A stretch of DNA of 64,000 nt, from the NCBI GenBank assembly GCA_963576725.1, contig OY755242.1, positions 7,419,240-7,483,239 of the forward strand, in the 5' to 3' direction. The notes beneath the pieces were generated by a model. The model saw nothing but the letters and a program-made list of their open reading frames with translations. It did no database searches and was not told the origin of the DNA. Positions 36,824 to 45,041 of this stretch are shown piece by piece. Each line of letters starts with the position of its first letter. The first letter of the stretch is position 1. The translations under genes were made by a program, and so were the position numbers. The stretch is from Azorinus chamasolen (Eukaryota; Mollusca; Bivalvia; Cardiida; Solecurtidae).

Positions 36824-37139
36824 CTCTGATCACTGAGTCAGAATCCTCTTTCAATTTGATGACCTGTTTATGGAGGTCATTATTTTCTTTCACCAGCTTT
36901 GCATTGTCACTTTTGTATGGCTCTATAGCCGAGTCAAAATCTTTTGTCTCACTTGTCTGCTTTCCAATGTCCAACTTTGCATTTTTAAGACTCTCTGTTG
37001 TGTGTACAAGGTCAGCAAATAGTTTTTCCACCAGAGGGAGAGATTCGACACCAAGTGGCTGTTTATATCCAAGCTGATCCAAACGTTTCCTTAAATTGGA
37101 AAACTTTTGCTGAGCCTGGGCAGCTGCACTGGCAGACAT
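36824..37139 (-). CDS. CEP135: CEP135 first coding exon (residues 1-105)
   Basis: CEP135 (Bld10 family) is a coiled-coil protein of the centriole cartwheel and pinwheel region needed for centriole assembly. In the family the N-terminus contacts microtubules and CPAP, and the C-terminus SAS-6. The exon reads MSASAAAQ then RKRLDQLGYKQ, VEKLFADLVHTTESL and IEPYKSDNAKL, closely matching the recalled vertebrate N-terminus. The start is the ATG at 37139: the same frame has a TAA just upstream, and homology begins soon after it. The exon begins at 37165 after a CAG acceptor, so about 26 bases of 5' UTR are included and a non-coding exon must lie further right. The donor is AG/GTACCT at 36824/36823, leaving phase 1. 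A C-type MITE ends about 54 bp inside the following intron. Confidence 0.93.
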
Positions 37140-37165
37140 GTTGACTATCTTCAATTATCCTCCAC

Positions 37166-38130
37166 CTGAAAAACAGATAGGCAGTAAAATCTACCACTTA
37201 CTGGTCAAATAAATATGCAATGGGACCACGATCTGAAACTTGGGTCAGTTTTGAACAAGGACAAGTAAAGAGTAGCAAGTATGTCTAAATACATGTAGCA
37301 TTCTAACTAAAGATAAAAAGTTAGGCTAATTTGCTGAAAAATATCTACAATATACAAATATACATGTATCTTTACTAAATATTGAAATAGTCATGTTCTG
37401 ACTCAGGTATTTGACGTACATAATAAGTACAAAGCTCAATTAAGAGGGCAATTTGAGATAAAATGTCTCCCTAGCCCTGCTGACATAGAGATCTATAAAG
37501 GTCCCATTTTTTCGTCCCGAATTACTGTGGGTATGAGAACGACTGGGAATCAAACTCAGAGCTCATACAGTCACAGTCCCCCGTTGGGGGCCAAATGTAA
37601 CTGGGTGTCCTTATAAAGAAACATACCCGCTCAGACCCGAGATCGAACCCAGGTTGCCAGTCATGCACTCTACCACGTCGTCATAAAAGCACGCTTGTAC
37701 AGCAAGGCTGTACAAGTGATGATAAACCTACACACTGTGACAGAATATTGCATCAATTTTCGAATTCTAAGTATTCTCATTCGACAACAAGAGAGTAAAG
37801 TACACATGTACAGTATCAAAACTCTCAGTCTAAGGTCTAATTTCGCAACTGTGCAGCATTTCTAAGTGACAGTAAAATACAACGGTATGTTGTACAACTT
37901 CACACTCTGTATGTGATGATGAAAAGGGACATTCCTGCCGACACATTCACCGATTGATGCAGTTACAAAACCTGAAAAGTTTAAAATGTGATTACAATTC
38001 AAAAGACCTCATATTATTATGGAAACAACACAACTGCTGTTTGTTTCAATCATAATTATCATTAGACCTACCTAATACAAGGTACTTCATACTTGAGAAA
38101 TAGAAACTGTTCATGATTTCATTTACCAAG
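37166..38130. other. Region upstream of the CEP135 first coding exon
   Basis: Apart from the SINE copy at 37500-37745, it is unrepetitive as far as I can see. A non-coding first exon and promoter of CEP135 should lie here or further right; none could be identified by eye. Confidence 0.4.
37500..37745 (-). mobile_element. tRNA-derived SINE copy
   Basis: On the minus strand GTGGTAGAGTGCATGACTG (D-arm/A-box-like) is followed by CCTGGGTTCGATCTCGGG (B-box/T-arm-like). The A-to-B spacing is shorter than in a tRNA, so this is not a functional tRNA. A second B-box-like TGAGTTTGATTCCCAG lies downstream (about 37548). Confidence 0.6.
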
Positions 38131-38138
38131 ATTTATTT

Positions 38139-39031
38139 GGGTGCCCGACGTTTCGGTAAATGACCGTTTCGGTAAATTGATTATATATATAGTAACTCGT
38201 TCCGACGTTTCGGTAAAAAGATCATTATATATATGTAATACATATCTTATATTTTCCCGAAGTTTCGAAATAAAAAATTATTTATTAGTATTGATATTGT
38301 TATATCAGTTTATTACCTGAGAATTTTACCGACACGCGATTAATGATAGTATCTGTTTTTCATCCGCTCACGGAACGCGCCTTTGATAGATATTCGCACC
38401 CTTTTGTAATAAGTCGAATAATTGTACTTATTAAACAAACACCGCTGTACATTAAATAACTGCTAAATAATAATATTTCCTGTTTGCACCCGCTGATGGC
38501 ACGCGCTTTTGATATTGTTTATGCTGAAGATTAGATATTCCCACCTTCCTTTAAAGTTAGGCATAATAAGCTGGTACTTTTAGATATTAACCAAACACCG
38601 CTCTAATTAAATAAAAGTAATCAAATATACAAGAAAACTATTAGATGTCTACAAAAAATATAAAGGGAAGCATTAGTAATCTAACAAAAACGGGTTATAA
38701 CTTAACAATCTAATAACACGCTCAGCATAAACACAGGTTGCACCAAGATCATACTGATCTACTGTCCACGACCATTAAAGCGAATGAATGGAACGTGTGA
38801 AATACCTGTGTACATAATTAATGCATATTTAATGCTACTCAGTGTTCTTAATCCTCCAACACCATGATAATACCATTATAAAACATGAATAAAAAGGTGC
38901 GAAATACCTGTATACATAATTACTATCGAAATCACATTTTTACCGAAACGTCGATTCTGTTTTAATACTATGATGCGGGGACGTTAAAATCAATTTACCG
39001 AACTGGTCATTTACCGAAACGTGGGTAAATC
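38139..39031. mobile_element. Non-autonomous inverted-repeat element with 'GTTTCGGTAAA' ends
   Basis: The left end reads CGACGTTTCGGTAAATGACC then GTTTCGGTAAATTGATT; the right end, reversed, reads CACGTTTCGGTAAATGACC then AGTTCGGTAAATTGATTT. A further CGACGTTTCGGTAAA lies inside each arm. ATTTATTT flanks both sides (38131-38138 and 39032-39039), a possible 8-bp duplication, though AT-rich chance is possible. The interior has a duplicated module around 'ccgctcacggaacgcgcc' and 'cccgctgatggcacgcgc'. No transposase is visible. Confidence 0.65.
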
Positions 39032-39481
39032 ATTTATTTTAATGCGAGTGTTCACATGAATTATGGACCACTGAAAATCATGCTTAGACTATTGTTTTGT
39101 GATCCATGCATCAACTGGACCCCTAAAATTTAGATATAATGTAAAACCCTGCATATACAGCCTGCCATTCAGAAGTGTGTGAAGTGCTGTGTGTTCTGTA
39201 GCAGAGTTCGCCTAAGCACATGATAAGGTTCTTGTCGTTTTTGAAAAGTTGCTAAATATAATTCAAACTCATAATGTTCCGCGTCTTTAGTTACCGAGAT
39301 TATTCATTCAAATTAATCACAAAAGTTTTGAAGTTTACCATAAACTGTCAAATACCCCTGCCTTGCATTGAATATTATTGTTTTGTTGACATGTTCTGAC
39401 AAGTAGGAATTACTTTTGAAAATGGCGGATTTTTTCCTCCAATGTGAAGAGCTTTTAATATTAAGGGGTGGCTAATTATTT

Positions 39482-40808
39482 ATGGTTCCGGGACGTTTCG
39501 CTCCAAAACCAGTTCCTCTCGGGACGTTTCGTCCGGGACGATTCGTACCAATTTTCGACTGGGACATTTCGTCCCACTGATGGGGGGAAGTTTCGTCTAA
39601 TAATAACCTTATACTTTTATCAAAATGTGTTCAACTTCGCGTGACACTGGTATTTTATTACTCTTGCTTGTCTAATTGCTATTGAAATATCTTCTTATTC
39701 ATTCCCTTTCTTCTTATTTATTCATTGATGCCTACAGAAGTGTTATGCTTCCGCTCTGTTAAAGCAGTTAAAAAATTTATAGTTGTTTGAGTGGTTGCAA
39801 CTTGTATAAATTGCGGCTGTTAGGATAGTGAGCTGACGGTTTCAGATCCGGATTAAACCCTTCTTAAAATGTATTTTCTATTCGGTATATTCTTCTTGTT
39901 CTTATTTACATGTAAGTATAATATTCTTATTTGCATTAAGCTCATCGGTCAAAGTGTGTCATGCGCTATACTTTTTCCCGCGTAAAAGACTTGATTGTTT
40001 AATATATTAATATGTATTTTTTACGGCGTCACAAATTCGCTTAAATGACTGAAAGTTGAGTGAGTGACAATTAACCTGCTTGAATCTGGATGTAACGCAG
40101 AAATGCAAATATTTAAGAAAAACGCTAGATGAGTAATTAGTACTAAAAACCATTGTAGATCTAACAATGTCTACGAGTAGATCTAGATCCATGAGTTGCC
40201 ATGTACAGTAAAACCGGTTTAGATCCACCACCAAAGCATGTCTAATTCTTGGCCTAAAAGTCATGTGGTACTTAATGCAGGTATTAATAGCTTAATCCTT
40301 TCCCTGTTCTATATTTAGTCCATATTACAATACCTACTAAATATTCATTAACAAAATAGTTATAAAGAAACATGGAAGGTGGAACATTGTAGACAGTTTA
40401 GAAACCAAAGAAACACATCTATCAAATTCTATTAGCAAACAGAGCAGACCCTGAGCAGACGGCTCCTTTAGGAGCTGTCTTATCTGGGTCTACACTTTTT
40501 GCAAATGCGTAAAACACGTTTACATGGGGGAAATGGTTAACCCTTTACGCATTTGCAAACAGAGTAGACCAAGATCAGATGGCCCCTGCAGAAAATACTG
40601 TTCACCTATTAGTTTGTTTTGTGATGATAATACGTATTAATTAGTCACTCTAAGTTCAAAAAACCCTAAGAAGAATGCCCTTATAACAATCAAAACGGTC
40701 GTCCAAGTAAATTTTCAATAGTGGTGCGAAACGTCCCAGTAAATTTTCAATAGTGGGACGAAACGTCCCGGGAGGAACTGGTTTTGGACAGAAACGTTCT
40801 GTAGCCAT
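39482..40808. mobile_element. Inverted-repeat element with 'GGGACGTTTCG' motifs
   Basis: The left end carries ACGTTTCGCTCCAAAACC then AGTTCCTCTCGGGACG; the right end, reversed, carries ACGTTTCTGTCCAAAACC then AGTTCCTCCCGGGACG. GGGACGTTTCGTCC recurs in both arms. Near the right end a unit of about 31 bp (AGTAAATTTTCAATAGTGG...ACGAAACGTCCC) is repeated twice. The middle holds a nested A-type TTAA MITE (40292-40540). No transposase frame and no clear target duplication were seen. Confidence 0.6.
40292..40540 (-). mobile_element. TTAA MITE, A type, nested in the 'GGGACGTTTCG' element
   Basis: TTAATCCTTTCCCTGTTC to GGGGGAAATGGTTAA. The final TTAA (40537-40540) is shared with a truncated following copy that breaks off near 40590. 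Confidence 0.8.
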
Positions 40809-41805
40809 TACTTATCACCAATGATTTATTTATAAAGTCTGATATACAAACATCTGGCACAAAGTGCACGCTGCACAGTTTAAACAAACACAACCTCTGT
40901 TATTTTTTTTCAGATACAGATACAAACAAGAGTGTGTTTGTGAAACACTTATGCCCCCGAACTTTGACCCTGAAAGATGACCTTGACCTTTGACCAATGG
41001 ACACGGGAGTTGAACGCGACACATCGTCTTTGTTTGGTGAACATTTGTGCCAGGTTATTTTGAAATCCATTCACAGATTAAAAATAAAGTTACAGAAGGG
41101 ACGCGAAATATTTTTAATTTTTAAATTTTTAATTTTAATTTTTTATCGCAGTTATGCTTTATCTTAATTTGTTTATCATGTCTTAGTGTGTGCAACCCCT
41201 TGCTATGTGCTAGTTAAACTGCTTTTATTTATGCTTGCTGTTGCTTATGCTGATGATATATGTCTCTGTTTTCTTCAATCCACTCCATGTTAAATATTCA
41301 TAAATTTTCATAAATAGATATTCTCGTATTTAACTATTCCGATATTCAAAGCTTTGCAAAGCAATTAAAACTTGATGAGGGACAGTGAGGATCCCGACCA
41401 GGCAGCTCATATGGGTGCAGCCAGGGAATGGTCAGCTCTGTTCACTAAAGTCATTTCTATATACAATCAATTAATGATTTCAACTTTAAGTGCCATTGAA
41501 TATTTATGCTCTGGTTTATTTATTGATCGCTATTTGCTTGATGCTTTTGCTCATCTTCTTTGCTGTTGAATGCAAATTTATTTATTATGTTGAATATGCT
41601 AATTTATTTATGGTAAGAATTGTCTGTGATATACTCTTAAACAATTCAATTTGTATTTTAACACAATATGATTTTAAGAGAGTAATTTTAATGCAGTCAT
41701 GATATATGGAATGTTTAAATATTTAAGAGAAGTTGTTTACAGCTTCTTATAGCTCTAAGCTCAGTTTACAGACAGTTCTTCCCTTTAACATATGTATATG
41801 AAGAT

Positions 41806-44222
41806 ACAAGATACAAGATACAAGATACAAGAAGCTTTATTTAACGTCGGTTGTATCAATAAAATAACATTAGCATATAGCTATTTGCCGACAATTAAAC
41901 AAAAGCATTAACATATCAAAAAGTAAAACAAAGAGAAGGATACCTGTAAAAAAAGAAAGTTCTGTAAGAGAAAAGCATATAAGTCAGCTACAAACAAAAC
42001 ATAAAACTTTACTTATAAGCTATTGTCCGACACAGACAAAAACTAAAAATTTTGGGGAGCTATGAGGATCTAAGCAAGTGAAAAAACACTGAAAAAGGCA
42101 CATGCTCTAAGAAATAAAAATGCAAGCAGAAATGAGGCACAAGCATAAAAAAACAAAAAATATATACATATAAATACAGACAGCAGAAAAACTAAAGCAA
42201 AACAGCATTATAAACAATTGCACATGACATCACAGAAATGCAAACAAAAGAGATCTCTAATTGGAAAAAGCTTGCTGAGAGCTCAAAGTTCAGACTGGAT
42301 AAAGTCTTCCTCCAGAGATGAAAGGAAACAGAAAACATACAGTTTCTGCTGCATTTCATATATGGACTGTGTATATGTAGTATGTTTAATTTAGATGTAT
42401 GTGCAGATGTATCAGTTAGGACTATCCAAGTCCAGTTGAACAAATAAAACAAACACAAGCAAAAGCAGAAAAAAAGCAGACTAAAAAGCGAGGGGGGTCA
42501 ACTGCACATTGAACATGTACAGGATGGACCAGTCCAGGTGCGTATCAGTCTTCGAAACTCCTTAAAGTTATCTGTACATCTCAAGTTGTTTGGAAGACTG
42601 TTCCACACCTGGGCTGCTTCATACCTGAACGACTTCCTACCATAACTTGATGTTCTGACAGAGGGTATTTCTACTGTATTTACATACCTGAAAGAATAAG
42701 AATTATTTTTAAAATTAACAAGATCATGTAAATAAGAAGGTGACAATTTGTATAGGCATTTAAAAGATTCTAGAGCTATGCCTCTTATTCTGCTCAGGTG
42801 TAGAGTTGGCATGTTTGCTCTTTCCAGAAGTTGTTCGTATGATGATGTAAAGTCATTGAAGGTGATACGCAATGCCCTGTGTTGGAGTTTCTCGAGTTTC
42901 TCCGTATTGCCTGACGTACAGAAATGCCAAACCAAAGGGCAGTAATTAAAGTTTGAGCGAATGAAAGATTTGTATATAAGAATTTTGTTTTCAGGACTTA
43001 AGAACTTACTTAGCCTTAATAAAACATTTAGCTGCATTCCAGCTTTTTGGCACATTTTTGTAATTTGTTTATTAAAATTTAGCATAAAGTCAATATCGAC
43101 TCCAAGAAGCTTTACATCATCATCACAAGGTACAATTTCGTTGCCGACATTAAATTTTAAAGACAAGTCCTTTGTCTTCTTACCAACAGAAATGGCCTGA
43201 AATTTGTCGGGGTTTGCCTGCATATGATTAAAATTAAACCAGTCAATTAAAATATTACTTTCAGTCTCTAATGTTGATTTGAGAACAGCACTATCTTTGT
43301 GACAATAAGAGATTGTATTATCATCAGCATAGTTATAAAGCGTTGAATTTGTAACAAAGTAAAATATGTCATTGATGAAAATATTAAAAATCATCGGTCC
43401 TAATATAGATCCTTGGGGGACTCCCTTCGAAATTTCAAGCCATGAGCTGTTTACATCTCCTAGTCTGACCATTTGCTTCCTATTTGATAGGTAATTATGT
43501 AAAAGACTGACTGCATCGTCAGACAGCCCATATGCGCGAAGCTTGAGGACTACAAGTTCATGGGGAAGACAGTCAAAAGCCTTTGATAAATCCATCAGGA
43601 TTGCCGCTACATGGTCCCCTTTGTCTAAGGCTATCTTCCAGTCCTCAACCACGCGCAGAAGGGCTGTCTGACAGCTATAGCCAGGTCTAAAAGCAGAGAG
43701 ATAAGTATCGAAAATATTATTAAAATGGTTTTGCAGTTGGTCATTTAAAACTTTTTCAAATATTTTGGACATAGTTGGCAATATACTAACAGGCCTATAG
43801 TTTTTTCTGTCAAAAGGATCATCTTTTTTGAAAATGGGAGTCACATGTGCTTTTTTCAGATCTGCTGGGAATCTCGAGCTGTCTATTACTGTATTAATAA
43901 TATTTGAAACTGGTGCAGCCAGTGTCCTTCCAGCTATTTTCAAAATCTTTGGAGGGATACAGTCAAAACCAGTAGCTTTTTTGACATCTAGTGAATTAAA
44001 ATGATTAAATATAGTTTCCTCTGATACATGGGTAAAAAGAAATTCGTCAGCGTTATGCACATATTCTGAAATTTTCAAGATACTGGGATGTTTTGAGTCA
44101 GCAGGTGTTTCGTTCTCAATTCCAATACTTTCAGCGATATTTACATAAAACTTATTTAAAATACTACAGACTTCTGCTTTATCAGACACTAGGCTGTTAT
44201 CTTGTTTAAGAATGATGTCTGA
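41806..44222 (-). mobile_element. 5'-truncated non-LTR retrotransposon (jockey/CR1-like LINE)
   Basis: The element comprises a reverse transcriptase frame (42498-44222), a 3' UTR of about 0.7 kb, and a 3' end at 41813-41831 made of repeats of the heptamer TTGTATC (minus strand) just after GTTAAATAAAGCTTC. Short-repeat tails rather than poly(A) are typical of CR1/jockey-like lineages. Nothing before the RT is present: the coding frame meets a stop just beyond 44222, where an opposite-strand copy of the same 3' end begins. No target-site duplication was identified. Confidence 0.85.
42498..44189 (-). CDS. LINE reverse transcriptase, endonuclease part missing
   Basis: This is a 563-codon uninterrupted frame; the first codon shown is GTG, and the same frame stays open to about 44222 (SDIILKQDNSLVSD), so it is a fragment and not a true start. 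RT motifs are in order: IPPKILK near residue 80, FKKDDPFDRKNYRPVSILP at about 120-138, the catalytic block ILMDLSKAFDCLPHE at 197-211, GVPQGSILGP at 256-265 and the YADD catalytic pair at 287-290. A C-terminal region with RALRITF and VWNSLPNNLR follows and ends SCTCSMCS. The enzyme copies element RNA into DNA at the target. The apurinic endonuclease domain normally upstream is absent, so this copy cannot be autonomous. The absence of stops or frameshifts suggests a recent insertion. Confidence 0.9.
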   Translation of the reverse strand: MSDKAEVCSILNKFYVNIAESIGIENETPADSKHPSILKISEYVHNADEFLFTHVSEETIFNHFNSLDVKKATGFDCIPPKILKIAGRTLAAPVSNIINTVIDSSRFPADLKKAHVTPIFKKDDPFDRKNYRPVSILPTMSKIFEKVLNDQLQNHFNNIFDTYLSAFRPGYSCQTALLRVVEDWKIALDKGDHVAAILMDLSKAFDCLPHELVVLKLRAYGLSDDAVSLLHNYLSNRKQMVRLGDVNSSWLEISKGVPQGSILGPMIFNIFINDIFYFVTNSTLYNYADDNTISYCHKDSAVLKSTLETESNILIDWFNFNHMQANPDKFQAISVGKKTKDLSLKFNVGNEIVPCDDDVKLLGVDIDFMLNFNKQITKMCQKAGMQLNVLLRLSKFLSPENKILIYKSFIRSNFNYCPLVWHFCTSGNTEKLEKLQHRALRITFNDFTSSYEQLLERANMPTLHLSRIRGIALESFKCLYKLSPSYLHDLVNFKNNSYSFRYVNTVEIPSVRTSSYGRKSFRYEAAQVWNSLPNNLRCTDNFKEFRRLIRTWTGPSCTCSMCS

Positions 44223-44373
44223 TTGCTTTTATGTTTTCAGAAAGTTTCAGTTTATAAAATTTATAACTGTAACTGTTAAATTTGTATGTTTATGTCGGTC
44301 AATAGCTATACATAGCTAATGTTTACATGTTGTAATTATCAAACCGACTCTAAATAAAATTTGAATCTTGAAT
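44223..44373 (+). mobile_element. 3'-end fragment of the same LINE family, opposite orientation
   Basis: The plus-strand motifs GTCGGTCAATAGCTATA, ACCGAC and AAATAAAATTTGAATCTTG match, in order, the 3' terminal 100 bases of the minus-strand LINE (GTCGGCAAATAGCTATAT, ACCGAC, AAATAAAGCTTCTTG). The two copies meet 5' to 5' near 44222 with their own 3' ends on the outside. Confidence 0.75.
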
Positions 44374-45041
44374 GGGATGGAAAGACAGACAGACGGGCAG
44401 ACGGACAGATTGGCAGACCGAAGGACAGACAATGCGATTACTATATGCCCGTTGTTTGGGGGGGGGGCATAAAAAGTGAGACTTTACCTTGATTAATTAA
44501 CCATTTAATTAATGGATTTGCTACTTTGATTTAACTTTCCTATTTTATAGATTTAAAAAATTCCACCAGACTTTTGGGGGAGAAAGGAATAAGTAACGGA
44601 AAAATAAAATCTATAAGAGAGAGGAGAAAATATGAAACTATAGTAGAGTAGAAAATATCAGTAGAAATGTTCAGAGGGAAAGAAATCAGAAATAAATCGT
44701 AGAAAGAAAGAAGACATAAAATATGATAGAAAAATAATTAAAAAGTGAAAGTCCATCTTGATAAGGAAATATTACAAAAAGAAGGATGGCATGGGGGGGG
44801 GGGGGGCTGAACTTGCTAATGGGTAATTATATACACAGGTTTTCACCCCTTAAAATGGAAAAAGCCTACTCAGAGTTAGTTCCCTTTGGCACTCTTTAGT
44901 AAATTAAAACAAGAAAGCTCTAAGAATGGCCGTAAAAATCATCAAATATTTGCTGTAAAACATCAATAATTTGACACGCAAAACTGAAAGTTGAAGGATT
45001 CGCTCATACTTCTTATTCAAATGTAACCAAAAAACGTCAAC
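44374..45041. other. Upstream region of the zinc-finger gene
   Basis: Holds a mollusc-type repeat end (gacagacagacgggcagacgg at about 44385-44405, then ATATGCCCGTTG and a G10 run before cataaaaa at 44458-44475). Then follow a purine-rich AGAAA stretch (44560-44790) and a G14 run at 44793-44806. No TATA box or initiator could be assigned with confidence. Transcription of the zinc-finger gene probably begins in this interval or in an unseen upstream exon. Confidence 0.4.

Larger units (their letters stand above)
1..37165 (-). other. CEP135: CEP135 transcription unit, 5' part (span, introns included)
   Basis: This is the span of the partial gene. The introns are 36823-31162 (5.66 kb), 30993-28799 (2.2 kb) and 28568-1272 (27.3 kb). 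All three junction pairs are GT-AG and phase-consistent, giving 843 coding bases. At least one untranslated 5' exon is expected right of 37165 but was not identified. Intron length comes from TTAA MITEs, pogo-like MITEs, a 1.27-kb 60-bp satellite (25480-26750), a LINE remnant and an 867-bp foldback element. Confidence 0.85.

Noticed and set aside
36697..37077. 126-codon plus-strand frame
   Set aside because: Antisense to the CEP135 exon, which has clear homology and splice sites.
41372..41702. Two overlapping frames of 65 and 70 codons
   Set aside because: AT-rich, with a degraded MITE core at the first. No splice or homology support.
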